Assembly: GCF_030817275.1 (NCBI RefSeq)
Contig: NZ_JAUSZD010000002.1
Location: 2,046,001-2,110,000 of the forward strand
From: Paenibacillus sp. V4I7
GTDB lineage: Bacteria > Bacillota > Bacilli > Paenibacillales > NBRC-103111
Length of the DNA: 64,000 nt
Reading direction: 5' to 3'
The notes beneath the pieces were generated by a model, which saw only the letters and a program-made list of their open reading frames with translations, made no database searches and was not told where the DNA came from. Of the stretch, positions 26,172-35,072 are shown in pieces. A program made the translations under genes and the position numbers. The number at the start of each line of letters is the position of its first letter. Positions within the stretch are counted from its first letter, which is position 1.

Positions 26172-26666
26172 ATGAATGCGAAGCGAACAAGGATCATAAC
26201 ATTCGGTGTATTTATCATTTTGACACTTGGTGTAGTGCTTAGCCGCTTTTATTTAAATGTTCAGAATGAGCACTGGGACGATAAGCGCAAAGCGGTAGAA
26301 ACAGCGTATGAGAAAAGTATTATGACAAAAGCAACCAAGGTGGATTTCTTCTATGGAGATGAACCACTTCAAATCGTTTATGGTGAAGACAAGCTGGGTC
26401 AAGGCGTTATTGTTTGGGTTTCTGACAAAGGGATACACACCGAGATGACTGCTGAATCGTTCCCCGAAACACAAGTACGAGAAACCGTGCTTAAAAAAGC
26501 TCCAGAGATTGAAATAGAACGTGTGCTACCAGGTAAGCTTGGCAATGATTATGTCTGGGAAGTCTTCTATAAAAAGAAAGAAAACAGCGGTACCCGCTAT
26601 TTCTATGATTATTACAAATTCAAGGATGGACTCTATATGGATACGTACCGACTCAGCCTGCATTAG
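26172..26666 (+). CDS. ypmB: YpmB-like membrane-anchored protein (DUF5590)
   Basis: The 164-residue protein has one N-terminal membrane helix (residues 8-27) and an extracytoplasmic domain of about 130 residues with PepSY-like strand-helix pattern. Sequence and position near dinG and asnS match YpmB of B. subtilis; its function is unknown. GGGGAGGTGAG lies about 8-15 bases before the ATG. Its terminator overlaps the stop codon (26651-26682), so the next gene is transcribed separately. Confidence 0.82.
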   Translation: MNAKRTRIITFGVFIILTLGVVLSRFYLNVQNEHWDDKRKAVETAYEKSIMTKATKVDFFYGDEPLQIVYGEDKLGQGVIVWVSDKGIHTEMTAESFPETQVRETVLKKAPEIEIERVLPGKLGNDYVWEVFYKKKENSGTRYFYDYYKFKDGLYMDTYRLSLH

Positions 26667-26682
26667 GCTGAGTTTTGTTGTT
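26651..26682 (+). terminator. Rho-independent terminator overlapping the end of ypmB
   Basis: Nine-base stem ACTCAGCCT / AGGCTGAGT with loop GCATT region and a TTTTGTTGTTT tail; the 5' arm is coding. Confidence 0.85.
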
Positions 26683-26781
26683 TCCACTCATTTCATAAAG
26701 CTAATGTATGCATCGCGTGATATACTCATTGTATAGCAAATCGAAGCAATAAAATACGTATAGAAAGGGGGACGTTGACTG

Positions 26782-27312
26782 ATGAAGCTGCGTCTCTTAC
26801 CTGTCGTCATGAGTGTTATTATCTCTGCTGGAGTTTTATTCGGTGGTTGGTTCGCTTATACAAGCTTAGCTATGGAGAATCCCTTATCTGATATCATTAG
26901 CAAGGTTCCCGGTGTAACGAGCTCAACGATGAAACTGGACAATAACCAAGTTGACATAGAAGTTAGTCTAAACCCAGATGCCAATTTAAGAAATGTTGTC
27001 GAAACGATTCATAAAGAAGGTGCATCCATTATCGGAAAGCGTTCTTTGAATATAGATGTGAAGAGCAACCCGTCCGAGAAACTGGATCAGTGGTGGTCCA
27101 AAGCCTTATTCGAGGTTGCACAAGCAATGGAGACAAAGCATTATGCAGACATTCCAACTACGCTGCAGAAATATGCTGAGGGTGTTCCAACTATGAAAGT
27201 AAATAGCGAAATGGATCAAACCTATGTATATATTCGTTTGACAGATGGTGATGCTACCAAATTCATCATGCTACCTAGAACTTCCCAGATAGGAGTGTGG
27301 CCGAATGAGTAA
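26782..27312 (+). CDS. Membrane-anchored protein of unknown function, operon partner of the FtsH-like protease
   Basis: I do not recognise this 176-residue protein. It has one N-terminal hydrophobic segment (residues 5-28) and an otherwise polar, probably extracytoplasmic domain with two alternating strand-helix halves (VTSSTMKLDNNQVDIEVSLNP and ETKHYADIPTTLQKYAEGVPTMKVNSEMDQTYVYIRL). No Cys is found in a lipobox. The ATG follows GAAAGGGGG. Its end overlaps the start of the FtsH-like gene by eight bases, which implies translational coupling and a shared task, such as a substrate adaptor or regulator of the protease. Confidence 0.75.
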   Translation: MKLRLLPVVMSVIISAGVLFGGWFAYTSLAMENPLSDIISKVPGVTSSTMKLDNNQVDIEVSLNPDANLRNVVETIHKEGASIIGKRSLNIDVKSNPSEKLDQWWSKALFEVAQAMETKHYADIPTTLQKYAEGVPTMKVNSEMDQTYVYIRLTDGDATKFIMLPRTSQIGVWPNE

Positions 27313-28807
27313 AATATATAAAGAAATTGGGATTGGATTTATACCGGTTCTCTTGATCTTTTTAGCATTTCTAGGTGTGAATGTGATACCTATCTTGTTT
27401 GTAAGTGTATTGGGTGTTTCCTTGTTTTACATGATTAAAGGCCGCGGAGGTGCTGGTATATCTGCTGGTGGAGATCGTAAAAGCAAAAATCGTACGCCTT
27501 CGTATTTGACGTTTGACGAGATCGGCGGACAAGATCGCGCTAAGAAAGAATTGATGGAAGCTCTTGATTTTCTGATCAAGCATGAAGAAATTAAGAAATT
27601 AGGTATTCGTCCACTCAAAGGGATCTTGCTTACTGGCCCTCCTGGAACAGGGAAAACGTTAATGGCCAAAGCGGCTGCGCATTATACGAATTCAGTTTAT
27701 ATGGCTGCTTCAGGTAGTGAATTTGTTGAAATGTACGTCGGTGTTGGTGCAAGTCGTGTACGTGACCTTTTTAAAGAAGCTCGGACACGCGCTGTTAAAG
27801 AAGGCAAAGACAATGCGATTATTTTTATTGATGAGATTGATGTTATCGGCGGTAAACGTGATGGCGGTCAACATCGTGAGTACGATCAGACGCTGAACCA
27901 GCTATTAACTGAAATGGATGGTATTCATACGAATGATGCTCCCCGTATTTTGATCATTGCAGCAACAAACCGCAAAGAAATTCTCGACAGTGCTTTATTG
28001 CGTCCTGGACGTTTCGACCGTCATATTGAAGTGGATTTACCCGATAAGAAAGGGCGTTTATCCATTCTCGATATTCATGTAAAAAATAAACCGTTAGCTG
28101 AAGGCGTTTCTTTGGATATGATTGCTGATCAAACCTTTGGTTTCTCTGGCGCGCAGCTAGAGGGCGTTCTGAATGAGGCCGCCATTTATGCCATGCGAGA
28201 AGATAAACTGGCTATTGAACAGCACCATCTAGCTTCTGCGATTGATAAAGTGATGATGGGAGAAAGAACGGATAAAGAAACAGCGCAAGAGGAAAAAGAG
28301 CGCGTTGCTTATCACGAATTAGGACATGCGATTGTTGCTGAAATTGTTCGCCCTGGCTCAGTTTCTCAGGTTACCGTTAGTCCGCGGGGGAAAGCGCTGG
28401 GATATGTGCGTCATAATCCGCCTAAAGATCATTATTTGTACACCAAGGATTATATTGAACAACAAATTATGATTGCTCTCGGCGGCGCCGCGGCTGAAGA
28501 AATCTTCTATGGTGGACGTAGTACAGGTTCGCGTAACGATTTCGAACAGTCACTTTCCATGGTTCGTAATATGATGGATTCCGGACTTACGTCTCTTGGT
28601 ATCATTGACCGTGATATGGTGACGAAGGATCAGCTCATGAAAGAGAACACGATCATTCTTGATGCGCTCATGGTTCGTACCAAAGAGTTGTTAGAGCAGC
28701 AGCGAAATGTATTCGAACATTCCTTTGCGATTCTGATGAAGGAAGAAGTTCTTTCTGGCGATACATTCCGCAAATTGTTTGATGCTTCTGTTTCGAAGAG
28801 TGCATAA
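27305..28807 (+). CDS. Compact FtsH-like AAA+ zinc metalloprotease
   Basis: The 500-residue protein is an FtsH paralogue, not FtsH itself. Two hydrophobic segments (residues 8-25 and 28-45) form a tight hairpin with almost no extracellular loop, whereas FtsH has about 70 residues there. The AAA domain has Walker A GPPGTGKT (residues 111-118), the pore-loop region EFVEMYVGVGASRVRDLF, FIDEID and an RPGRFDRHIEVDLP second region. The M41 zinc site HELGH is near residue 337, and an Asp in SRNDFEQ is the third ligand. It is coupled to the upstream unknown membrane protein. Likely substrates are membrane proteins; the target is unknown. Confidence 0.92.
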   Translation: MSKIYKEIGIGFIPVLLIFLAFLGVNVIPILFVSVLGVSLFYMIKGRGGAGISAGGDRKSKNRTPSYLTFDEIGGQDRAKKELMEALDFLIKHEEIKKLGIRPLKGILLTGPPGTGKTLMAKAAAHYTNSVYMAASGSEFVEMYVGVGASRVRDLFKEARTRAVKEGKDNAIIFIDEIDVIGGKRDGGQHREYDQTLNQLLTEMDGIHTNDAPRILIIAATNRKEILDSALLRPGRFDRHIEVDLPDKKGRLSILDIHVKNKPLAEGVSLDMIADQTFGFSGAQLEGVLNEAAIYAMREDKLAIEQHHLASAIDKVMMGERTDKETAQEEKERVAYHELGHAIVAEIVRPGSVSQVTVSPRGKALGYVRHNPPKDHYLYTKDYIEQQIMIALGGAAAEEIFYGGRSTGSRNDFEQSLSMVRNMMDSGLTSLGIIDRDMVTKDQLMKENTIILDALMVRTKELLEQQRNVFEHSFAILMKEEVLSGDTFRKLFDASVSKSA

Positions 28808-28811
28808 GTTG

Positions 28812-28839
28812 ACCGTTGGCCTGTGGCCAGCGGTTTTTT
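28812..28839 (+). terminator. Rho-independent terminator
   Basis: Stem ACCGTTGGCC / GGCCAGCGGT, loop TGT, six T; five bases after the FtsH-like gene. Confidence 0.88.
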
Positions 28840-29028
28840 CGTATGTAGGATTTGGAATTGTGTCAAAGCTGAGATAATCTAGCGAATGTTTTGTGTATAC
28901 TAATGAAATTAAGGAACAAAAATTGTATGATATGATTGGGTTTTCGAGTTGAGGTTGGATTGAGAATTCATTGAGGATGTTAATAAGAAGTTGGCAAGAA
29001 CGCAGCGTGGGAGAAGGAGAAACATAGC

Positions 29029-29901
29029 ATGGTATTCAAAACAATTGGTGTAATCGGTGGAGGAACGATGGGACAGGGGATTGCTGAAATGCTCGCTGCC
29101 CGTGGCTTGGACGTATTACTCGCTGAAAAAACAACCGATAAGCTGGAACGCGCAATTGAACAGATTACGGTCAGCTTAGATAAGCAATTAGAACGGTGGT
29201 CATTGACAGAAGCGGAGAAAAAGCTGATTCTAGCCAAAATCAGAAAAGCCGATTCGCTGCAAGACATGGCCGCTTGCGATATGGTTATTGAGACGATTTC
29301 GGAAGATTTGAATGCAAAAAAGCATGTATTTTTTCAATTGAATCAAATTTGTTCGCCAACTATTATTTTAGCAACGAATACATCCACCCTTAGCGTGACG
29401 GAGATTGCGGCGGTCACCACGAATCCCGAACGTGTGATTGGGCTTCATTTTTTGCATCCCGTTGCGAAAATTGATCTCGTCGAAATTATTCGAGCGATGA
29501 AAACGTCGGACGAAACCTTCAATCAAACACGCCGCTTCGTGGACGAGCTCATTTTAAAGAAAAGTATTAAGGTCACGGAGTCGCCTGGATTCATTACAAC
29601 GAGGCTAATTTGCACATTGATTAATGAGGCGCTGCACACGCTGTCCGAAGGAGTTGCTTCCGCTGAGGATATCGATAACGCCATGCGGATCGGCTATGAT
29701 TTCAAATATGGTCCTCTGGAAATGTGTGACCGATTCGGGTTAGATTCCGTACATGCAGCACTTGAAGGCATGTTTCGTGATTATGGGGACATGAAGTACC
29801 GTCCGTCCTTCCTTTTGAAACAAATGGTGCGAGCGGGGCATCTGGGAGTCAAAACAGGAGAAGGCTTTTTCCGTTATGACAAGGATGGTGACCGTTTGTG
29901 A
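29029..29901 (+). CDS. 3-hydroxyacyl-CoA (3-hydroxybutyryl-CoA) dehydrogenase
   Basis: The 290-residue NAD-dependent dehydrogenase interconverts acetoacetyl-CoA and 3-hydroxybutyryl-CoA or homologues. The Rossmann motif is GVIGGGTMGQGIAEML (residues 7-22). The catalytic His is in LHFLHPV, near residue 143, with the partner Glu in VEII, and ATNTSTLSV is conserved. The C-terminal helical domain carries ESPGFITTRL. Length and motifs suit Hbd or MmgB; the substrate chain length is uncertain. GGAGAAAC precedes the ATG. Its last bases overlap the ackA start as GTGA, so translation of the two is coupled. Confidence 0.93.
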   Translation: MVFKTIGVIGGGTMGQGIAEMLAARGLDVLLAEKTTDKLERAIEQITVSLDKQLERWSLTEAEKKLILAKIRKADSLQDMAACDMVIETISEDLNAKKHVFFQLNQICSPTIILATNTSTLSVTEIAAVTTNPERVIGLHFLHPVAKIDLVEIIRAMKTSDETFNQTRRFVDELILKKSIKVTESPGFITTRLICTLINEALHTLSEGVASAEDIDNAMRIGYDFKYGPLEMCDRFGLDSVHAALEGMFRDYGDMKYRPSFLLKQMVRAGHLGVKTGEGFFRYDKDGDRL

Positions 29902-31106
29902 ATATTCTCGTTATAAATGCAGGGAGTTCTTCGCTTAAGTACCAACTATACCAAATGGAAGATGAGGCTGTACTTGCCAAAGGTAAGGTAGAGCGAATCG
30001 GGATGGAAACAGCTATATTGACGCATGAACCGACGGGAAAAGCCGAAGTTCATGAGGTTAGGGAGATTCTCGAACATACGACAGCCATTCGCAAGGTGCT
30101 TGAGTTGCTGGTGCACCCTGAACACGGCGTACTGTCGTCCACCTCAGAAATAGACGCCGTCGGCCATCGAGTCGTTCACGGCGGTGAATCTTTCAAGACC
30201 TCCGTCCTCGTTAATGACGAGGTGAAGAAGGAGATTAAGCGGCTCTTCGATTTGGCGCCGCTCCACAATCCGGCGCATATGCTCGGCATCTCAGCGGTGG
30301 AGGCGAACATGCCCGGCGTGCCGCAGGCCGTCGTCTTCGACACCGCCTTCCATCAGTCGATGCCGGCGCACGCCTACCTATACCCGGTACCGATGGCCCT
30401 GTACCGGAAGCACAAGGTGCGCCGCTATGGCTTCCACGGCACCTCGCACAACTACGTGAGCGAGCGTGCCGCAGCCTTCTTAGGCCGCCCGCTGGAGCAG
30501 CTGAAGCTCGTTACCTGTCACATCGGTAACGGAGCTTCCTGCGCCGCCGTGATGGGCGGCAAGTCCGTGGATACGAGCATGGGGATGACCCCGCTCGAAG
30601 GGCTGATGATGGGCACGCGCAGCGGCGATCTGGATCCGGCCATCGTGCCCTATGCGATGGGCAAGGAGGATTTGACGCTGGGCGAGATCAGCTCCATGCT
30701 GAATAAGCACAGCGGGCTGCAGGCGATCTCGGGGATCTCCAGCGATATGCGGGAGATCGTGGAAGCACTGGAGGCGGGCGATAAGAACGCCGCGCTGGCT
30801 TTTGAGATGTATGAGTATCGGCTGCGCAAATACATAGGCGCTTACGCCGCGGCGATGAATGGCATCGATGCGATTGTTTTTACAGCTGGCGTCGGAGAAA
30901 ATTCCGAGCTGCTGCGTAAAAAGGTCTGCGAACGCCTGACATTCCTCGGTGTGGAATTCGATGAAGAAGCGAACCGCAAGGGGAGAGGTCTGGAGCGACG
31001 GATTTCGAAGCAAGGCTCGAAAGTGGAAGTGCTTGTGATCCCAACGAATGAGGAGTGGGTAATCGCTCGAGATACATTTGGCCTCATTCAGTCACAAACG
31101 GTCTGA
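29898..31106 (+). CDS. ackA: Acetate kinase
   Basis: AckA interconverts acetyl phosphate and acetate with ADP/ATP. The 402-residue protein starts with the family motif NILVINAGSSSLKYQL and shows GHRVVHGGE, VFDTAFHQSMP (catalytic Asp), YGFHGTSHNYV, CHIGNGAS and FTAGVGENS. The start is GTG 29898, overlapping the preceding stop by four bases, with no strong ribosome site of its own. From about 30,180 to 30,880 the gene is markedly richer in GC than its ends. Butyrate kinase is related but shorter, so acetate kinase is the better call, although the dehydrogenase partner hints at short-chain acyl metabolism. Confidence 0.95.
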   Translation: MNILVINAGSSSLKYQLYQMEDEAVLAKGKVERIGMETAILTHEPTGKAEVHEVREILEHTTAIRKVLELLVHPEHGVLSSTSEIDAVGHRVVHGGESFKTSVLVNDEVKKEIKRLFDLAPLHNPAHMLGISAVEANMPGVPQAVVFDTAFHQSMPAHAYLYPVPMALYRKHKVRRYGFHGTSHNYVSERAAAFLGRPLEQLKLVTCHIGNGASCAAVMGGKSVDTSMGMTPLEGLMMGTRSGDLDPAIVPYAMGKEDLTLGEISSMLNKHSGLQAISGISSDMREIVEALEAGDKNAALAFEMYEYRLRKYIGAYAAAMNGIDAIVFTAGVGENSELLRKKVCERLTFLGVEFDEEANRKGRGLERRISKQGSKVEVLVIPTNEEWVIARDTFGLIQSQTV

Positions 31107-31128
31107 TTTGGAATGCCTAGATAGATTT

Positions 31129-31157
31129 TTCTCATAGAAATAGAAATAGTGTACAAT
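31129..31157 (+). promoter_or_regulatory. Candidate promoter of asnS
   Basis: TTCTCA and TACAAT with a 17-base spacer; the -10 matches five of six bases. It lies between ackA and asnS, about 95 bases before the asnS start. I found no T-box sequence in this leader. Confidence 0.45.
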
Positions 31158-31252
31158 AAAGAAGTGTTCAGTAGGCCGAGGCTTCGGATTTTTATTGAAT
31201 ATGATGACGAAGTAAGATGTTAATGAAAACTTTAAGGAGGTTCAAAAGCAGA

Positions 31253-32542
31253 ATGAAATGTACGATAAGCGAAGTTAAACATCATGTCGGCGAGTCGGTT
31301 ACCATTGGCTGTTGGCTAAACAAGAAACGTTCAAGTGGTAAAATTCAGTTTTTACAACTAAGAGACGGTTCCGGATATATACAAGGTGTCGTAGTCAAAA
31401 GTGATGTAGGAGAAGACGTCTGGGAAGCCGCTTCTAAGCTAACACAGGAAAGCTCACTTTACATAACTGGAAAAGTGAAAGAGGATACGAGGAGTAAAGG
31501 CGGCTTTGAGCTAGATGTCCTGGGCATAGAAATTATCCAAGTGACGGAAGAATATCCGATAACACCGAAAGAGCATGGCGTTGATTTCTTGATGGATAAC
31601 CGCCACTTGTGGATTCGAAGTCCACGTCAGCGTGCAGTGCTCGTGATTCGGGCTCAAATTATTCAGGCCGTTCAGCAATTTTTCAATGAGCGTGGCTTCC
31701 ATTTGGTCGATCCACCGATTTTAACCCCTTCCTCATGTGAAGGAACAACGAATTTATTTCACACCAAATACTTTGATGAGGATGCCTTCCTTACACAAAG
31801 CGGACAGCTCTATATGGAGGCAGCCGCGATGGCACTTGGCCGTGTGTACTCTTTCGGTCCAACATTTCGTGCAGAGAAGTCCAAGACACGCAGACACCTT
31901 ATCGAGTTCTGGATGATTGAACCGGAAATGGCTTTTGTCGATCATGTCGAGAACCTGGAAGTACAGGAGCAATTCGTTTCTTATATCGTTCAAACCGTGC
32001 TCAAAAATTGTGGAGCAGAGCTGGAAACATTAGAGAGAGACACAACGAAGTTGGAGAAAATTCAAGGCAGCTTCCCACGAATTACGTATGATGAGGCCGT
32101 AGACTTCCTACAAAAGAACGGTCATGAATTCGAATGGGGCGAGGATTTCGGTGCTCCGCATGAAACTGCGATTGCTGCTCAATATGAAACACCGGTTTTC
32201 ATTACGCATTGGCCGACAGAAATTAAAGCGTTCTATATGAAGCCTGATCCTAGCCGTCCGGAAGTCGTGCTTTGTGCCGATATGATTGCGCCTGAGGGGT
32301 ATGGAGAAATCATTGGAGGCAGCCAAAGGATTGATGATCCTGAGCTAATGGAGCAGCGCTTCCAGGAGCATGAACTGTCGAAAGAAGCCTATCAATGGTA
32401 CCTTGATCTTCGGAAATATGGCACCGTGCCGCATTCCGGTTTCGGACTTGGACTGGAACGTACGGTTGCTTGGATTTGTGGTTTGGATCACGTGCGCGAA
32501 ACGATTCCATTTCCTCGTCTCTTATACCGTCTGTACCCGTAA
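31253..32542 (+). CDS. asnS: Asparagine--tRNA ligase
   Basis: This class IIb synthetase charges tRNA-Asn. The protein has 429 residues from ATG 31253, preceded by AAGGAGG at 31234-31240; a reading from ATG 31217 would start before this site and is rejected. It has an N-terminal OB-fold ([17 protein letters not shown]), motif 2 ([24 protein letters not shown]) and motif 3 ([15 protein letters not shown]). The first residues ([19 protein letters not shown]) align with AsnS of Bacillus. dnaD follows after 35 bases, as in B. subtilis. Confidence 0.97.
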   Translation: MKCTISEVKHHVGESVTIGCWLNKKRSSGKIQFLQLRDGSGYIQGVVVKSDVGEDVWEAASKLTQESSLYITGKVKEDTRSKGGFELDVLGIEIIQVTEEYPITPKEHGVDFLMDNRHLWIRSPRQRAVLVIRAQIIQAVQQFFNERGFHLVDPPILTPSSCEGTTNLFHTKYFDEDAFLTQSGQLYMEAAAMALGRVYSFGPTFRAEKSKTRRHLIEFWMIEPEMAFVDHVENLEVQEQFVSYIVQTVLKNCGAELETLERDTTKLEKIQGSFPRITYDEAVDFLQKNGHEFEWGEDFGAPHETAIAAQYETPVFITHWPTEIKAFYMKPDPSRPEVVLCADMIAPEGYGEIIGGSQRIDDPELMEQRFQEHELSKEAYQWYLDLRKYGTVPHSGFGLGLERTVAWICGLDHVRETIPFPRLLYRLYP

Positions 32543-32577
32543 ACGGGTTTATCGACCATGGGTAGAAAGGGGATCGG

Positions 32578-33258
32578 ATGAGTATACAATCTAGTACACA
32601 GCAGCAGATAGAAGCTGTCCTTGTGGCCGGCTTTCTGGAAGGAAATGTTGGAGTCCCAAGCCTTCTTCTCAAAAATTACCGCGCCCTTCAGTTGAGCGAA
32701 ATTGAAGTCATGACACTGATTCATTTGATATCATTTCTGGAAAAGGAAAAGAACGACTTTCCAACCACGGATGAGATTCAATTCCGCATGTCAGCTTCAC
32801 CAGATCTGGTCATTGCGAGCTTGCAGAAATTGATTCATGAGCAGTTCATCGCGATCGATGAGGATACAGCAGAAATAACGGGGATACGTAGTGAGCGATA
32901 CAATCTTACGCCGTTATACCAGAAATTAGCCAAACGGGTAGCCGAGCAGCAGATGGCAGAGCTAACTGCGATCCGCGCATCTATTCCGTCTGATGAGAAT
33001 GCCAAAAATATTTATACAACATTCGAAAAAGAATTTGCACGTCCGTTAACTCCTATGGAGCTGGAAACAATCAGCGGTTGGTTGGATAAGGATATGTACA
33101 AAGAAGAGCTCATTATGACGGCTCTGAAAGAAGCTGTATTTGCAGGTAAAGTACACTTCCGTTACATTGACAGAATATTACTGGAATGGAGCCGCAATCG
33201 AGTGGCGACTGTGGACCAAGCCAAGGAATATTCGCAGCGATTTCGACAATCTAGATAA
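32578..33258 (+). CDS. dnaD: DnaD-family primosomal replication protein
   Basis: DnaD acts with DnaB and DnaI in primosome loading and also remodels DNA. The 226-residue protein has an N-terminal winged-helix oligomerisation domain (residues 1-110, with EIEVMTLIHLISFLEKEKNDFPTTDE). The DnaD C-terminal domain starts near residue 140 (IYTTFEKEFARPLTPMELETISGWL) and ends with the YIDRILLEW signature. AAGGGGA precedes the ATG. The asnS-dnaD pair is conserved, but the usual next gene nth is found 25 kb downstream here. Confidence 0.94.
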   Translation: MSIQSSTQQQIEAVLVAGFLEGNVGVPSLLLKNYRALQLSEIEVMTLIHLISFLEKEKNDFPTTDEIQFRMSASPDLVIASLQKLIHEQFIAIDEDTAEITGIRSERYNLTPLYQKLAKRVAEQQMAELTAIRASIPSDENAKNIYTTFEKEFARPLTPMELETISGWLDKDMYKEELIMTALKEAVFAGKVHFRYIDRILLEWSRNRVATVDQAKEYSQRFRQSR

Positions 33259-33261
33259 ATA

Positions 33262-33317
33262 GAAAAACGTCCTAATTTCTCACAGTTCTCAACTGGAGAA
33301 GATGGGACGTTTTTTCA
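33262..33317. terminator. Bidirectional terminator after dnaD
   Basis: AAAAACGTCC pairs with GGGACGTTTTTT, with an inner arm TTCTC / GAGAA. T runs on both strands serve dnaD and the converging membrane-protein gene, whose stop lies within the 3' tract. Confidence 0.85.
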
Positions 33318-33824
33318 TTGGGGCTGCCAGTTTTTGTAATGCTTTTTAGCCAGACTATATAAGATCGTGTTCAGAGCAAAGGTTAAGAGATAGACAGGAA
33401 AAGAGTAACTAAGTTCCCAACCATTATATTGAAAGATAGAAAAGGTGACAGCAAGAGCTTCAAAGCCAACAGAGGCAATTGCCCAAACCAGTATATGTAT
33501 AAACTGATTAGGAGCACGAAGTGGATACTTGTCATAAAAATATACATAGAAATAGCCAACTAGAGGAAAAGGAATCGAGTAAAGTAGAAAATCAAACAAA
33601 TCATAGTGGGGCGTATCCATAATCTCATACACATTATAAGGGTAATCGGTAGACAAGATATTATCGACGGCTCGTCCCAAATAGGAGTTGAAAATCATCA
33701 TGAGCAGCGCGATAGGAAGTGGAATTCGCTTAGGGAGCATGCAATATAGCAGGATCAATGCCATCATAGTGATCGTAGCAAAGCCTTCGTTCGCATCAAA
33801 ATAAATCGGTGGAATTAGGATCAT
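33315..33824 (-). CDS. CBO0543-like membrane protein
   Basis: A polytopic membrane protein of 169 residues with five or six hydrophobic segments and short loops. The pattern (MLPKRIPLPIALL, DYPYNVYEIMDTPHYDLFDFLLYSIPFPLVGYFYVYFY) resembles the CBO0543 family of Bacillales membrane proteins, which has no known function. Its start overlaps the stop of the upstream membrane gene by four bases (ATGA), so the two are translated together. The region is AT-rich. The family name is moderately sure, the function unknown. Confidence 0.72.
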   Translation of the reverse strand: MILIPPIYFDANEGFATITMMALILLYCMLPKRIPLPIALLMMIFNSYLGRAVDNILSTDYPYNVYEIMDTPHYDLFDFLLYSIPFPLVGYFYVYFYDKYPLRAPNQFIHILVWAIASVGFEALAVTFSIFQYNGWELSYSFPVYLLTFALNTILYSLAKKHYKNWQPQ

Positions 33825-34294
33825 ACAGGTTGTTTGTCCCTACCTTTCAACCATCGAATTACGTACATTAGTCCTACAGTAGAAACGATAAAAGTTAGCC
33901 AAACTACAAAAGACCACCAAAATTTCCAGTGCACGATATATACATAACCGGCAAGCTCCATAATAATATGCATACTTGCTAATATAAGGGTATAAAAACT
34001 AATGAGAATTATGCGTAGCCCCTTATGTTTGATTTTTAAATAAAAATGCAGAAACCAAATCATGGACATAGGGAATAATAATATATAATAGAACATGGTA
34101 TCCCAAAATATTTGGTAAGTGCGATAAGGCACAATCAGCTTTAAATTCGTTACTACAATTTCAGAAAAATCTTCCCCGAACAGTGAAACCCAGAACCAAT
34201 AGACTAAGACCTCAAAGAGATTCATGTTTTTTTTAACATATACATAAGAGATGAAAAGAAATAGAAATAAACTTGTATTAATGACTGAGAACAT
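33821..34294 (-). CDS. Small polytopic membrane protein, partner of the CBO0543-like gene
   Basis: The 157-residue protein has about five membrane segments and is rich in Phe, Tyr and Trp. It looks like a divergent relative of the gene that follows it, with which it overlaps by four bases. The start at 34294 has AAAGGAA upstream at a rather long spacing. No catalytic motif is seen. It probably forms a membrane complex with its neighbour; the role is unknown. The base composition is the most AT-rich in the window. Confidence 0.68.
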   Translation of the reverse strand: MFSVINTSLFLFLFISYVYVKKNMNLFEVLVYWFWVSLFGEDFSEIVVTNLKLIVPYRTYQIFWDTMFYYILLFPMSMIWFLHFYLKIKHKGLRIILISFYTLILASMHIIMELAGYVYIVHWKFWWSFVVWLTFIVSTVGLMYVIRWLKGRDKQPV

Positions 34295-34371
34295 AGGCGT
34301 ATTTGTATTCCTTTGCTAACTGATTTGACAGCTAGAAGTAGTGTGACCCATCCTGAGCGATTCTATGAGAC

Positions 34372-34416
34372 AAAAAAAGCCAGAACCTCTCCTAAGTTGG
34401 AAGAGGACCTGACTTT
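34372..34416. terminator. Terminator after mtnB (minus strand), also T-flanked on the other side
   Basis: Imperfect stem GTCAGGTCCTCTTCC / GAGAGGTTCTGGC on the minus strand, followed by seven T after the mtnB reading direction. It ends the long minus-strand pro-mtn run. Confidence 0.75.
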
Positions 34417-34430
34417 TAATCATGTAGCTA

Positions 34431-35072
34431 TTAATTGCCTTTATGAAGCAAGTGCGAGCGGTATATGTATTCGAAAAGGAACTCGAACGCTTCCAGATGG
34501 CGCTTAGCTTCAAAAGCATTCGCTCCCCAGGCATAAATACCATGTTTGCGCAGTACGATTCCAGGGATTCGCGGAATAATCGCACCTTCCACCAACTCGG
34601 CGATGCGAGGGATTTCAGCATAATTGGGTAAAATAGGAATCTCGATCTGAGCTTCTTCATCCCAAATATTGAAAGCTTTAATAAGCTCAACACCATCTAC
34701 AGGTATGCTTTTACGTTCCCAATACAATTCAGAGATCAAATTATTGAATATCGTATGTACATGGAAAATGGCGCCTGCACCTGTTAAACGATAGATTTCA
34801 CTATGAATCAAGGTTTCTGCCGATGGCTTCAGGCTTGTAGCTTCTGTCGGTTGACCTTTCTCATTCACGAGTAGAAAATCCTCAGGTGTTTGCACGGATT
34901 TATCTCTGCCGCTTGATGTAATTGCGAATGTGAATGCGTCAGGCTCGAAGCCTCCTACACGAACAGACAGATTACCGCTCGTTGCAGGAAACCATCCTCT
35001 GGCCGCTAAATTAGCTTTAATATCACGCAAATCAGCGAATGCACGCTGCTTTTCTTCCAGTAAAATACTCAT
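34431..35072 (-). CDS. mtnB: Methylthioribulose-1-phosphate dehydratase
   Basis: MtnB dehydrates 5-methylthioribulose-1-phosphate to diketo-methylthiopentyl phosphate in methionine salvage. It is a class II aldolase-type zinc protein of 213 residues with GWFPATSGNLSVRV near residue 26, SSGRDKS, HVHTIFNN (HxH ligands, near residue 104) and the third His in RKHGIYAWG. Its start overlaps the mtnX stop by four bases (ATGA). It is the last gene of mtnWXB; an mtnD gene, which follows in B. subtilis, is absent here. Confidence 0.95.
   Translation of the reverse strand: MSILLEEKQRAFADLRDIKANLAARGWFPATSGNLSVRVGGFEPDAFTFAITSSGRDKSVQTPEDFLLVNEKGQPTEATSLKPSAETLIHSEIYRLTGAGAIFHVHTIFNNLISELYWERKSIPVDGVELIKAFNIWDEEAQIEIPILPNYAEIPRIAELVEGAIIPRIPGIVLRKHGIYAWGANAFEAKRHLEAFEFLFEYIYRSHLLHKGN

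Noticed and set aside
30480-31013. Antisense open frame of 177 codons opposite ackA
   Set aside because: Shadow of the GC-rich ackA block, without ribosome site or family match.
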